Assembly: GCA_015680685.1 (NCBI GenBank)
Contig: MNCI01011788.1
Coordinates: forward strand, 70,120 to 134,119
From: Gnetum montanum
Lineage: Eukaryota > Streptophyta > Gnetopsida > Gnetales > Gnetaceae
Direction: 5' to 3'
Length of the DNA: 64,000 nucleotides
Shown: positions 1 through 12,674 of the stretch, in pieces
Position numbering within the stretch: the first letter of the stretch is position 1
How the letters are laid out: every line of letters starts with the position of its first letter
Notes under the pieces: generated by a model
Told to the model about the DNA's origin: nothing
The model's database searches: none
What the model saw: only the letters and a program-made list of their open reading frames with translations
Program-made: the position numbers and the translations under genes

Positions 1-2061
1 AGGTCAAAGAAGGAAAGGTTTATCCCTTTTAACTTCATGGCAATGATAATTTGGAGCACAATCTTATTTATAGAGGTTGGGATTTTGAAGCTAGTGTAGG
101 GGGCATAACATTAGATGTGATTGGTGAAGTTAAAATGATAATGGGAGTAGGAGGATTTATGTTTGATGCATCTTGGAATGAACCTTTTTTCTTATTTGGC
201 TTGATGGCCAGTTCCTTCTCTTTACCCTTATCATTAGTCATTACCTTCTTTTGGGTTTTCGTGAGGATTATGATGGGGGAAGTAAGGGTAGGGAGCAAGA
301 GAGGCTCTTCTAACTTGGATGGAGAAAAATATGGTGGATGCATAGCATAGGGTAAGATAGGAGAATAATTAACAATGTCAGTAGGTGTAGGAACTCTATT
401 CCTTGGGAAAGAGGGAGAATAAGAGATAGTATGCTAAGATAGCATGGAAGCTTCATCATAGTAACAAGTTGTGTCAATGACTAATGAAGCCCTTCATATG
501 TTCTAGAAATGAGGGATGTTTGCATCATTCCAAGGGAGATTGATTACAAAAGACCTTTTTGGCCTTAATGGGGTAGGATGACAAAATGAGGGAGACTGGT
601 AGTAGGAGGAATCCATTTTGATAATAAAAGAAGCTCATGGGTGATTTTCTTTATGTTTCAAATGGAAGGCTGAAATACTTCTTGAATGAGAACTTAGAGG
701 ATCTTGATAACAATACATGATTTGGTTATTGGGTTGGACAAGATTATTGAACATAATTGCTCCTTTTTCTACTAATACCTAAACATCATCTTTAATGATG
801 TTAAAATTCTTAGTATCATGATATAGCAAAACTTATTGAGATTGTACCAAATAGGAATAAATGTCTCTCCTTCCATGTGTTGGGAAGGATCAATGGCCAA
901 GGTTTAAAGCCTTCTGAATCATGCCCTTATTTATTTTCAAACTTTCTTAGGTATTATGTGTCCATCCTTTACTAGCATGTTGTACGGTTGTGTGTATGGT
1001 ATGGGGATAACTAGCTAACAACATACATTCATTATGAAAGGCAACAACATGGCTCGTAGGATCATATTCTTCATTATACTTAGTAAAATTTGGTAATTAA
1101 ACTCCTTTGGAAACTTGAGTGGGGAAAATCAAAGGACTGATGGGATCGATAAGAAGGTGTGCAATAGACACTACAAGATTACCCCATGCAATTTTATGGC
1201 TTCTCATGTTTGGTCTTTATTCATCTAAAGCCTAGACATGAGGTCTTGCAATAAGAGCATCAATTCAAGTGGAACATTGGTAATTGATGGAGCTATAAGA
1301 TTACCCAAAATGGGATTGTGATATAGTAAAAATGGTTCAGATGACATAATTTTTGGCATGTGAATTTGAGGTACACTATACTAGGGTACATGTTGCATAG
1401 AAGGAAAAAATAACATAGGAACTTGTGCTAATTAATTTGGTGGAATATGTGATATTGGTTGAAAAAGATTTAGCATTAAATGAGAACTCAAAAGATGAGA
1501 TGATGGATTGATAGTACTAGTATTTGGAAAGAGGTTCTATGTAGATGACATACGAGTGACTAGTGGGATTATGACAGTAGGATTAATCAAAGTAGAGAGT
1601 GAGATATAAATTTTTTATGGTTCAAGCACTAAAAAGGGTTTCAAGAAGCTGATGAGATTCACATGCTACATGATGGGGTTGTTTGGAAGATGAAAAGTAT
1701 ACACACAAAGAGTAACATGAGGAGGCTTCTCCTCATCATCATCATGAATGCTGATATCTTCACTTTGCTTCCTTAATTCATCATGGAACTATAAATTTTG
1801 ACTATTAATATTGATGTTGGTGTTCTCAATGAGATGTTCCTCAATACTTCTTACCATGACCTATATTTCATCTCTAGTAAGTAAATATTCTGTGAGGATA
1901 GCTTGCTCAAATTGGGTCAACTTGATTGATCAGTTTGGATTGAGTAGAAAAGGTTCCAAATCATTGGCTACCTCATATTCATCCATCTTCCTTAGCTCAT
2001 TCTCAAGCAGTGCAATACTTATTTTTCTTTTTGCACATAGAAATTTATAGTCATGTTGCAT
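1..2061 (-). pseudogene. Broken gag of a Ty3/Gypsy-type element (element F)
   Basis: Read on the minus strand from an ATG at 2061, the sequence gives an opening MQHDYKFLCAKRK and an acidic stretch (HDDDEE near 1735). Around 1040-1110 there is a gag-like block, PNFTKYNEEYDPTSHV followed by AFHNECMLLASYP, which matches the plant Gypsy gag theme of 'P.FTKYDG..DP..HL'. Near 740-830 a segment reading HDTKNFNIIKDDV then LVEKGAI resembles the linker before the protease in Tat-like elements. Many stops and frameshifts break it. The protease and polymerase would lie left of position 1, outside the window. Family assignment rests on these short motifs only, and it differs from the element family that fills the rest of the window. 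Confidence 0.5.
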
Positions 2062-4150
2062 TATGGGTATTGTAAGTACTTGAGCTTTCTACATTTTCAT
2101 TAGCTTATGGACTTGAAAGCACTGGGAGAAATCAGATCCTTTCCCTATCATGATTTCAAAGAGAGTCTCTTGCAAAAACTTAGAAAAAGAAACAAGGATA
2201 AAGTGCAAATGGGAACAAGAAATAAAACTAAGCAAAAGTACTCAATGTGAGAAAACTTATAAGTACTAGAAAGGACATATAGGCTATTAGGTGCTTAAGT
2301 TCAAGCCACTAGAAATCCTATTAGCCCTTCTTCTAGTGCCAAAAAGTTTCCTATAGAAATGTTTTCTTACACCTCTACAAGGACACCTCCACAAACTATG
2401 TTTTGAGACACTTAGCGCATGGTTGTAAATGATCTTCATAACAATATAATCATTGATAAATCAACAATTATGAAATGAAGGGGAATGAATCCTCTAATGA
2501 AATATGCACTTAGCCTACCGCACATGAATCAAGAATAATACAAAATGATTAAAAAGTTATGTTTTTAATGCTAAAAATAATTAAGTGTAAAATCATTGGA
2601 AAAATAACTAAGTATAAATTATCAAAAAATAAAATGTATAGGATAAGCTATGAATGTTGGAATAAAAATTAAGTGTAAAATATAAATAAAGAGCATAAAA
2701 TACTAAAATAGTGTAGCTATAACATGAAAGGAAGGGTCTTGATTCCCTTCCCAAATGATAGATTTTTTATGTTTAAAAACAACTAAGTATAAAAATTCTA
2801 AAAATTTGACCAAGTATGGAATGCGATGTAGGAGATAGAAAAACAAGAAAAAAATTTCTAAATATAAAATGTGAGTGAATGAGCACAAAATAATAAAAAT
2901 GAGATGCGTTGATATGGAGGAAAGGTCCTAGATCCTTTTTGGAACAATAAAATGCTTTATTGATGAATCGTGAAGTGTTCACCTCCTACAAAAGGGCAAA
3001 CGACAAATGATGGGAGAAAAACGTAAGCATGATAAAATTAATAAAAGAAGCTTAGATCTTGAGAAAAATATAATTTCAAAGGCTATAATTGAATCTTTGA
3101 AGGGTTAGGTAATGAATAAAGAAGTAATAGGTATGATCTAAAGTTAATTATGGGCCAAAATAGGGGCTATTTCAACCAAGGTTTACGTCACTAACACTCA
3201 AGCTAAAAATATTCTAACTCTAGAAATTGCTATGAAAGCTTGAAAATTCTATCTCTAGAAGTAATGATGATGGTGCAGAAGGTGGCTAAGGATCATGTGG
3301 GTGCTACAATGGTGACAAGTGCTCATGCTTTTGATCTTTAGAAATCTAACAAGTACTCTCAAATCTCTAACCTAAAATTTATGTTTTGATCTTGTATTTA
3401 TAGCCCTAAGGTTACCAAATTTAATTTAAGGTTGCTAAAATTGAACTCAAAGTTAACTGTAACTTGTTACTAAGTTCAAAAATAGTAATTTTGAGTTTCT
3501 ATTATAGGAAACATGACAACCCATCAAGGTGACATCAACATTAATGCTGATATAACATTAGTGATACTTAGAAAAATTCTTAACTTTTTCTAGTTGCCAG
3601 AATTAATGTTGAATAGTTATTCTATAGAGAGGCAAAGTCTTTAGAAAGATTAAATAGTTTTCTCATAGATTGAGAAAGAATAATGCATTGGGATCCACAA
3701 AATGTTGTAGATGATTCTTGATAGGAGAATTGATGTATAGATGATTGATATGAAAAATGATGTTAGACATCAAATGTAGGATTAATGTGAGATGTCAAGA
3801 GGCAAAATGATGTTGCATGTTGTTGAAGCAAATTTGCTAAAGAGTCAAAGTCAAGATTGACATAGGAGCTAATGCTAGACATTGAAACTCGGGATTATGG
3901 ATGAAGAGCCAAAAACAACGCTACTGATGACATGAGACATCATTTTTGACAAAAGTTAAAGAATATTGAGAAACTACACTACCAATGATGCAAAACGTCA
4001 TATCTAGATTGCTAAAAATAGCTTTGAATTGAGAAGCAATAGAATGTACCGAAAACTCAAGCTTATGTAGAAAAAGCCAAAGTAGGTACAACATGGAGAT
4101 CATGGAAAATTAAGTCTATAAGTTGGTTTATGAACCCAAATGGTTCCTAG
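2062..4150 (-). mobile_element. Probable 5' leader and long LTR of element F (boundaries uncertain)
   Basis: To the right of the F gag comes a candidate primer-binding site on the minus strand at 2325-2342 (TGGCACTAGAAGAAGGGC). I could not match it to a plant tRNA from memory. Beyond it is non-coding AT-rich DNA containing a TATA-like element on the minus strand at about 3395-3412 (CTATAAATA). This order (gag, PBS, then a long LTR with its TATA) fits a minus-strand element whose 5' LTR extends right to perhaps 3.6-4.1 kb. I did not find a clean TG...CA end, so the limits are approximate. No gene was seen here. Confidence 0.35.
2560..2950. repeat. Two degenerate tandem units of about 190-210 bp
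   Basis: Two adjacent stretches share the same order of motifs: 'aactaagtgtaaaa/aactaagtataaaa', then 'gagcataaaatactaaaa/gagcacaaaataataaaa', then 'aggaagggtcttgattccc/aggaaaggtcctagatcc'. They are diverged and contain indels, so the period is approximate. They lie inside the presumed LTR of element F. Confidence 0.5.
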
Positions 4151-4317
4151 TAGCCCCCAAGAGCTAAGAAGGTATCTTGTGATGATGTATTTGGAGGATT
4201 TTTTGCTCAAATCCTCATGGAAGAAGGTTGAAACCATACTTAGTTTTGATTTAAAGTGAACCAAAAGAGTGAGTACAACAAATTTTCATATGTAAGTTTT
4301 CAATATTAAAATTAAAA

Positions 4318-4680
4318 TAGAATTTGAATCTTTATTATGTCCAAAGACCTATAAGATCCATTGGACAAATATTACATTTACATAACAAATAAATACAGAA
4401 TCTACAAATTGATTAAGCACCAATAGGACAATAAAAATAAATCACATAAGTTTTTTACTGCAATAGTATAACATTTTCTCAAATGGGTAGTCACAACATA
4501 GAAAAGAAACACATGCAACAATTTCAATACTTGAATGAAACAACAATTGAGATAGTAAGTTTTTGCATCTAGTTTATTAGATTTAATTTGATACAAATAA
4601 AATTTTTTTTTTACATTTTACATTAGACCACATTTTTGTTAAAATCTTATGTCTAACTAACTAGTGAATGTGCTTAGAAT
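4318..4680 (-). mobile_element. LINE 3'-end fragment
   Basis: The reverse complement aligns by eye with the 3' tail of the LINE copy that ends near 7150. Both share 'actacccatttga', then 'gcttgatcaatttgtaga' or its close variant, then 'gtaatatttgtccaat' and a final 'ataggtctt..ga..taataaag'. Its upstream part also matches the minus-strand LINE fragment at 29595-29915 ('cacattt.tg.taaaa.ctt.tg..taacta'). It is non-coding here and 5'-truncated, as is usual for LINE insertions. It lies head-to-head with the larger copy at 5040-7150. Confidence 0.65.
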
Positions 4681-5039
4681 TTTGTCACACTTCCTTCCAA
4701 GAAATATTTTATTTTCTTATCCATTACATTTTCTAAAAATATCAACTATAGTTCTTGTGAATGCTTAAGATATGCAAGCTACAAGTGTATGTAATGAATT
4801 GGCATAAAAATTATCCAATGACAACATAATTTTGGTTTTCTGGACATTATTGAAGATCACAAGTAGACTCAACATTCTGCAAATGGTACTATTAATAAGA
4901 TGGGTCAAAAACTATTAGAATGAACAAAAAATTTTGCTCTTCTAATTTGCAATGGCCTTGCTATATTTTCTAAATGTTTATTATTTACATTTAGAGGGCC
5001 TTGAGGTAACTCTTGCATTGATTTTCTTTTATGTTCTTA

Positions 5040-7150
5040 TGAAGGTATTGATTTTATTAAGGAGTTGAAAGTTGAAGAAGAGTTAGTAGAGTCTTGCCAT
5101 TATCATATTCAGTTTTTGTTACAAATTCAAATTATTTATTATATAACAAAAAATAAGAATAGAAGAAAATTTCAATGCACACTCACTCCAAAAGATGTGG
5201 AAAAATATGTGAATGCAACACATAAATAAACTCTTGAAAGATGACATATGGAGCTTAAACAAATTTTTCTTATAGCAGCTAAGAAAGTTATGCATTCACA
5301 ACAACAAGATTCTCAGAAAACTTGGTTTGATGAGGATTTTATGTAAGCTAGGAAAAATATTAAGAATGCAAATGAAAGTCATAGACAAAGTTTAGTTAAG
5401 GCATATATGTACTTAATTAGAACTAGGAAAAGAACATTTATCATTTAATTTTGGCAAGAAACAACAGGAATATTTTTTTCACATCATTAAAACAAACCCT
5501 GGACAATTTTGGCAATGTTTTTCTCTTCATCATTTAATTTTTCTTTTCAAGATATTTGCTTATTTTACATTAAGCTATTTACAAGACAATATGATAATTC
5601 TATTACTATTGTACAATAAGCATCTCTTCAATTTACTCTTGAGGCAGTCACAGAGGATATTAAACAATTAGCATTTGGCAAAGTTGTAGATTTAGATGGT
5701 TTATATGTAAAATTATTAAGATAGGAAATATTCATCATTCATAAAAAAATTTAGCATAAATTAAATTTAGCAATGGAGCAAGGATTAAATCAACATTGGA
5801 AAACTAGTTAAACTATCTTGTTATATAAAAAGGAAAATAAAAATAATGTGAATAGTTATTGAATGATCATTATGAGTAATACTTTTGCTAAATTTTTGGG
5901 CAATTTTCTCTAAAAGAGGATCAATTCTTCGGTTGAAGCTAACAATGTCAAGACAAGATGTCAAGCAATTCTCAAAGAAAAAAAAACAAAAAAAAAAAAA
6001 AATCACTCCACTATTAATCACTTAGCTACTCTTAGACATTACATGGAGTTTGCAAAAATGCCTAATAAAAAAAATTTTATTTATTTTATTAATTTTGCAA
6101 AAATATATGATTCAACTATTCATACAAAACTATGGTTGCACTTATATAAACTTGGCCTCCCTTTAAATTTGATTGCAACCACTCAAAGATTGTATGAGAA
6201 AATGATTGTTAAAATTATAGACAACAATTCAAAGAAAATATGTCAATTCCATAGCAAATTTGGAATTAAGCAAGGTTGTCTAGTTTCTTCAACTCTTCTT
6301 GGTATCTTTATTAATGAAATGCAAGAATGGTTGTGCAATGAGCAAGATAGTTATGCTATCAAAATTATCACAAGCAACAAATCTTCTTTTATATGCAAAT
6401 GGTGTTGCTTTGATCTCCACTACTATAGAAGGTATGGAAAATGTGCTGTAAATTTTCAAAAATTAGTATCATTCATTTTCCCTTTAAGCAAATGTAAGTA
6501 AAACCAAATTGATGATTTGGGTACATAAAATAGCTTTTATAAATTTCATTTTGAAGGTACCAATGTACAAATAGTAGATTCTTTTAAATACTTAGGTGTC
6601 ATTTATATGAACAATTACATGTGAGGGAAGTGCATTAAAAAATAGTAGGAGGTTTTAAGGATTTGTATACTTTCAAAATAAGTGCAAGGATTTAGGATTC
6701 TAGGCATAGAGGTTCAAGAAACAAATTTTCTAAACTATTATTAATCCTACTATATTATATGGATCTGTTGTTTGGGAACCTAGACTCAGTGATAAACTTT
6801 GGAAAGATATTAAAAGAGTGAGAAAAACTTTTCTTCTGGATGAGTTAAAGGTGAAGATGTAAACAAGCTACATTTCGCATCATCTTAGAATTAAAAGTGG
6901 AAGACAGATTGAACTCCATCAAGAAAAGTGCATTTTTAGTTTGCGTAGATCAAGAGCCCTTGAAGATGAGTTACATGTATTTCTTTCTTGTACTATAACT
7001 ACCCATTTGAAATAGTTACATATGATTTGTATTTGATGCCCCCCATTGATGCTTGATCAATTTGTAGAGTCTATCTTTATTTTTTATGACAATGTAATAT
7101 TTGTCCAATACATTGTATAGGTCTTCAGATGTAATAAAGGTTCATTTCAT
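5040..7150 (+). mobile_element. Decayed LINE (non-LTR retrotransposon) copy, 5'-truncated
   Basis: Conceptual fragments on the plus strand follow LINE ORF2 order. There is a post-endonuclease linker (WFDEDFM then ARKNIKNA, near 5325-5380), a pre-RT motif (DLDGLYVKLLR near 5690), RT blocks (5790-6500), a region after the RT, and near 6880-7010 a C-terminal motif ending in EDELHVFLSC. That motif resembles the Cys/His-rich tail of plant LINE ORF2. The 3' end contains 'gtaatatttgtccaat' and an AT-rich tail near 7140. Numerous stops and frameshifts make it inactive. The clade was not assigned. Confidence 0.75.
5790..6501 (+). pseudogene. LINE reverse transcriptase remnant
   Basis: This covers the RT core of the LINE copy. 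In order it shows a TINHLATLRHYMEFA block, the FAKIYDSTIHTKLW motif (family form F-K-A-Y-D-x-V-x-R-x-x-LW) and FGIKQGCLVSSTLLGIFI (family form G-V-K-Q-G-C-P-L-S-P-T-L-F). After a frameshift near 6365 it reads LLYANGVALIS. The last is the catalytic palm motif, where the family has YADD; here both Asp codons are changed (AAT GGT), so the enzyme would be dead even without the frameshift. One open stretch, 6043-6501, remains. A poly-A-like run precedes it at about 5980-6002. Confidence 0.8.
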
Positions 7151-7689
7151 TTCATTACAAATCACATTCACATAATAACATTAATGTATTTGCATCTTTG
7201 CATTTAATTCATTAAGAAAAAAGGTTTTTTGTACTCTTTGGACATCTTTTCAAAGTTTAGCACTAAGTCCACATGCCCAAACAATACATCCATACAAATC
7301 TAGACAACTATTTAAATGAATTGTATACAAAGAAAAAAGAAAATTCTTTAAAAGTTTAACTTTAATGAAAATGATTATTTAATATAAAAAGACTACATAA
7401 ACCTTTTATATTAATATAAAATTTTAGGTGCAAAAGGAAATGCAGAAAGAGAAAAAAAAAAGCCAAAAGAAAGGAAACATCAAGTTAAAGTTTATATTAA
7501 AGTGCAAGCTGCCGTGAGTGTTATAACTTTGAAATTCTTTGGCCAGCAGACTCACCTAAAAGGTTTCGGTCCATCCACAGCGTTGGGGCATACCGCATAA
7601 TATAATTAAATAAAACGTTAAAAGGACCGAATTTATTTCTTCATATTTTCTCATAAAGCGATTGCCCCAACCATCATTCTAAAGAAGGA

Positions 7690-10640
7690 TCATACACAAA
7701 TGCTGGAAGGAACGATGACATTTTTTTTCTTATTTTGCTGAAACAAACACAAAATGACACTATCATTGAGATACCCTGCATGGAGGAGCACGCTTTAGAA
7801 AAAAATAAGTAACACACACGCTGGATCAGGTTGGATTTATGCTTTTTAAGAATTAAAAATCATGCTTAGCATGAACTAAAGTCCACAAAAGAAAACAAAC
7901 GCTGTTGTCAGATCAGAATTGACCGGCAGAAAATGAAACAGACAATGGAATTGACAAGCCGAAAGTAAAAACAAAACAAAACAAAAAAAATCGTTTTGGA
8001 ATCAAATATAATTAACGGTTTGCTGCGTAGGTGTTTGGGTTTCTATCCTCCAATCAATCACTTCATATGCTGACGAAGATGCCACAAATTTTTGTAGAAA
8101 TTTGAACTGTCGTGAGTGTAAGCACGCCACTAAACAAATCCACAAATGTATTCTAAACAAACGATACCATGCAATGCTTAACAGTCCATGCAGTATTACG
8201 CAAAGCAACAACTTACTAAACAAATAAATACATGTTGTTAGTAGGCCATTCAAAGCCGAAAAAGCTACAGTGGTATTAGAGTTAGAAAACGAAAGGCAGG
8301 TCGACCACCATTTAATTAAGATAAATTTGAGATCCCAAATTAGGCAAGTTTGATGTTGTGACAATTAGGTAAGGTTGATGCTGTGCCGACCATGGATGAG
8401 TATGCCTTGTCCAGGAATCGCTGATGCCATGAACGCACTCACTTCTTTGTCTGACATCTGTCATTTTCTGTTTGCTATGCACGTATTTGGAATCATTGTA
8501 CTGCAGCAAACTATTCCAATATTGGTATCATTATTTTTGCGTTGATATCATTGTTTGGTAAACTGCGATACTTTGTTGGTAGCGTGTACGTCAAGCTTTT
8601 TTTTAAAAAAAAAATTAGTGCTGGCATGCAAAGATGCTAGTAATTTTATTTTATTTTTTATAACGTAACTTCGTCATGACGTCTTCAAGATGGCTTAGAA
8701 GCCCGTATATTTGTTCTTAATAACTTGTACCGAATATGACTTGCCAAGTTCTTAAAGAAATACTTAACAAATCTTTAAAGGAAGTATTATGGGATAGATT
8801 CTTGAATCTATGATCTATTACTTGGGACAAAGCCAAAAGTCTATAAGTTAAATCTTTTACAAGCAAATATTAGATTACAAGTTAGTCCTTGACAAGTGAA
8901 TAAGTTACAAGTTAAGTGAGACTTAGGAAATGCATGCAAGATAAATGTTTGTAAGATGCTTGACCTATTCATGATGAAGTAGAAGTTTAAAAATTTAAAT
9001 GATAGTTTAAATAAGAATATATATACATAGTTAAACAAGTCTAAAAAGGCTCTATCAACTGTTGAATGATGTTATCTTGAGCTAAAAACAAAAAAAAAAA
9101 AAAAGAATATTAGCAAGAGAATCTTTGGTGTGATAAATCACATTTCATCCAAATTTAAAAATAGCATAAAGAAACTAAAATTTCAAAATGATAGTACTCT
9201 TGCTTGTTTTTATTAGCATTCAAGAATAAAAATAAATATACAAAAAACAAAAGTTATAATTTGTGTCACATGTAATAAGATATACAATTTGACTATAATA
9301 TATGACCAAAGGAATATAGCCTTTTCCTATAAATATCTTGGCCTAAAATGTTCTTGTAATTACAAATGGAATAATGCATTACTCAAAGAGCCGTTACAAG
9401 TGATATGAAACTTGTATTTACCTTTAAAAGAAATATAAGAAGAAATCTATTCTAGCTTGGGTTATTAGAAAGCACCTCTATCATGCAATTATTCAACTAA
9501 ATATTTTTCACAAGTATGTTGTATAGGATCTTGCTCCAACAAATTAATTATGGATCTATTGGATGAGATCATGACTTGGCAATATAAATATTGGAAATAT
9601 ATAGAAGTTTAGAAGTTTTTCATGCTTGATGAATTTATAGGGAAGAGATAGACACGGTCTAATATTATGCTTTGTGAAATAGAGATGATACCCTTAGAAG
9701 TTAAAGCTATTTGTCATTTTATAGACTACATTCATAATCTTTTTGAATTCTTATTAGATAAATGCTGCCCAAAAAATGAGGTTGGTAACAAAAGATAAAT
9801 GATGGTTTCCTGAAGAAGTTCTATATCTTAATAAATGGAATATTCAAGAGCCCAAAATTGTGCAACAAATAGTACTTTAAAAACTTTAGGAAAATGTAGA
9901 AAAAAGCATTTCCATTCAAATAGCATAGAGAAGGCCATAATTTAAAGAAAAATTATTTATTTATTGTTATTCCTTATAGATTACAATGCATAATTAGCAT
10001 AGCACAAGTAGAATTTCATCTATGAGTTGAAATAAATAGATAACTCAAAATTCCTTGTAAAGAATGACTATGCTTACTGTGCAATATAAATAACATTGAA
10101 GACGTACACCACATTTTCTTATGATGTCCTACATTTAAGCACATTAGACATAAATGAGATATTACAATTACAAATTTGGTTGGTCTTTCTTCAAACGTAA
10201 CCAAGAGCATTTTGTTATTTTCTTAATGTTGTTTTTAAAAGTCACAACATGTACATTTCAACTATCCAATAGAGCTAGAAGGTTCATAGACATTGAAAAT
10301 TTCAATTTCAATAATGAGTAATATGTAGATTACAAGATGTGATGTCAACATTTAGCACATAATTTTCAAGTTTGTTGATAGATTTGCTCAATACCTCATA
10401 ACTAATCTAAATAATATAAACTATTTTAGCTTAAGAACTAATGTAGTTTCAACAATTATTTCATGCACAATGATTCAATATCTTACTTTAATATACAGGG
10501 ATCAAGGCCATATCTTGTATAATGCAAGTTACAAGTTCTAACTAATTATATTTTTAAAAAATCAATGTCTTCGTTATTGAAGAAATTATTTTTTATTATA
10601 GGTAAGTTACTAGCTCTAAAATATTTTACTCCTACTTCTA
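7690..10640 (+). repeat. Segmental duplication, copy 1
   Basis: Long stretches align colinearly and in the same orientation with 40600-42340 and then with 49140-49690. Shared landmarks are 'gaattgaccggcagaa' (7916 and 40838), 'gatgctgtgccga' (8378 and 41018), 'cttgacctattcatgatgaag' (split here only as a landmark near 8960 and 41855), 'gatattacaattacaaatttggttg' type sequence near 10150 and 49170, and 'aaggatcaaggccatatcttg' type sequence near 10500 and 49525. Divergence is moderate with indels. The zone 7840-8560 is richer in GC and CpG than its surroundings, which hints at an old gene promoter and first exon. Confidence 0.75.
8429..8545 (+). pseudogene. Broken copy of a short hydrophobic reading frame
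   Basis: This encodes 38 codons starting MNALTSLS and continuing through CHFLFAMHVFGII to an IPILV segment, then a TGA stop. It is the counterpart of the 66-codon frame at 41073-41273. The two share the pattern M-x-A-L-x-x-L-S-x-I-x-H-x-L-F-A-x-H-x-x-G-I, with differences spread across codons. After IPIL the copies diverge, and this one stops early. I do not recognise the protein. It may be the first exon of a duplicated host gene fragment. Confidence 0.35.
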
Positions 10641-12674
10641 AATTTTAATATAAAACATAATGACAAGAACAAAATAGAGATTCATGTTTTAAGAAACATT
10701 AAAAGATAATTTAAACTTAAATGATTTAAAATCATGAATATAAGAGTAATTCTAACACTACTATTAATTATCTATAAAACTATTTAAATAACTAATAGAA
10801 ATTATACTAAATTTCTAAGGATATGGATTTCACATTGAGTAACAAACTCAAAAAATAGTTATTTAACAAATAAAAATTATCAATTTTAAGCATAAAAGAG
10901 ATAGAACAATATGATGCAACAAAATTTTTTACTACTCCATAAATAATTAAATAAAGTTAATTTTTTAAAAAAATGGAAATTAATATAACCACAAAAATGT
11001 AGACACCAAAAAATTAAAATAAATTGTATAATTAAAAATATATGAAAAGATGATTCCAACGACACCTATTTTACCTCAATTGAATATATAGATATAAAGT
11101 TATTCACATTTTAATTTTATGAAATAAATTAAATAAAAATAGAAATTTATAAAATAAAATAATACATTTTTGTAATATATAGCACGCGCCAAAATAAAAA
11201 ATGATGCATGCAACATCCTAAATAAGATAGCATAGATAGAAATTATATAACCAGCATATTTCATTATTATTCACAACAATTTTATATGGCTCAAATATCC
11301 AAAAAGTGTAGAAGATTTCTATTTTAAAAAAATATAAAATATAAAAAAATTATTTCTAACATTCATAGGGTCATTCCATGTCCCTTTTTAGCATTAAAAT
11401 ATAAAATATACAAAAATTATTACTGGGGTACTTTGGGCTCTTTGCATTAAAATGCAACAAGAGTTAGAACTCCTCAAATAAGAAAGGTTATTTTATTTTC
11501 CTATTTATAGAGGATAAAAGTTTTGGGCTAAAGGTTTTGTGTTATAGGCCAAACAAAGCATTCCAATTAAGTATTCAAAAAAACTTCCAAGTCCAAATAT
11601 GCCACAAATTTTTCAAAAATCCAACTATTTTATATTGTATCGAAGAATTTCCAAAGAATAGATCTTGGCTACCTTCATTGTTAAAAATGTCATAATAGGC
11701 CTTTGGATAACCTTACTACTAACATCGAATTATCTTAGTGGCTTAAATGAGTTACTCATGACAGGGTCTTCACAATAGCCTAACTACTAACATCCTTAAA
11801 CGTCATGGCACACACCTTCAAAGGAGAGGTCTAGACATTGGCTCACTACATACCTCTTAATTTAATTATTTAGTGCCATGGTCTTAGCTAGTTTCCTAGC
11901 CATACATGAACTTATCAATTAAAATCCAATGTAAGAAATCTATCAAAACCCTTGTTTATATGTGATTAAGTCCACTAAGAAACATGTCACTATTGCATTT
12001 AGACGGAGGCATCTCAAATATACCCATTTCCCACTATTAATTTAGCAAACCCATTCACAATATTTATTATTTTATGGTATTCTAATTATCAAAAGATTTC
12101 AAAAATAGCCAACATTCCATAAAATTCTTGCAAAATCTTATTCATATCAACTACTAATCTAAATAATTATAAAATATTTAACAAGTTGGGAAAACTTCCT
12201 GCATATTCAAAAAATTCACCAAAAGATAGAAAATGATTTGGATAGAATTCTAATATAAATTCCCATATGAAAAAGCACAAAATCAAAAAAATTCAGTAAA
12301 TTTGTGGCTTGATAAATAAAATAATAGGAGGATAGTGAAGAATCAAGTGATAAAGAAGAAGAGTACAAAATCCACAAGAAAGTAGGGCAACCACAAGAAA
12401 AGAAAAATAAAATAAACATTTTTACAATGTTGCTAAGGCCTTTTAAATCTCATTATTAGCTTCCTTTATTACCCAAAATACTCACAATATACTTTCACTT
12501 CAGCTCAAATCAATGTGCCAAAAGCCTTCCACACATCGAAATGAGATGTATCGAATGATAAAGACTTTGAAATAAAAGAAACAGGGCTTGAAATAATTTC
12601 CAAATGAAGTAACAAGGTTAAAAATGATTTTTGTTTCAAAAAAATAGAAAACTTCATGTATAGGCAAAGGTGGA
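10640..12674. other. AT-rich stretch without recognisable gene
   Basis: This stretch is very AT-rich, with many short A and T runs and stops in all frames. I see no transposon protein motif, no LTR ends and no RNA gene. It lies between the end of duplication copy 1 and the left LTR of element A, and may hold old unrecognisable repeats. Confidence 0.5.

Noticed and set aside
51-350. Open frame of 99 codons on the plus strand
   Set aside because: It overlaps, on the opposite strand, the gag region of element F, whose minus-strand reading has recognisable motifs. The plus product shows no family resemblance.
8002-8509. Two overlapping minus-strand open frames of 120 and 65 codons
   Set aside because: They lie opposite the duplicated small frame at 8429 and are not kept in the second copy at 40900-41270. 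Likely chance.
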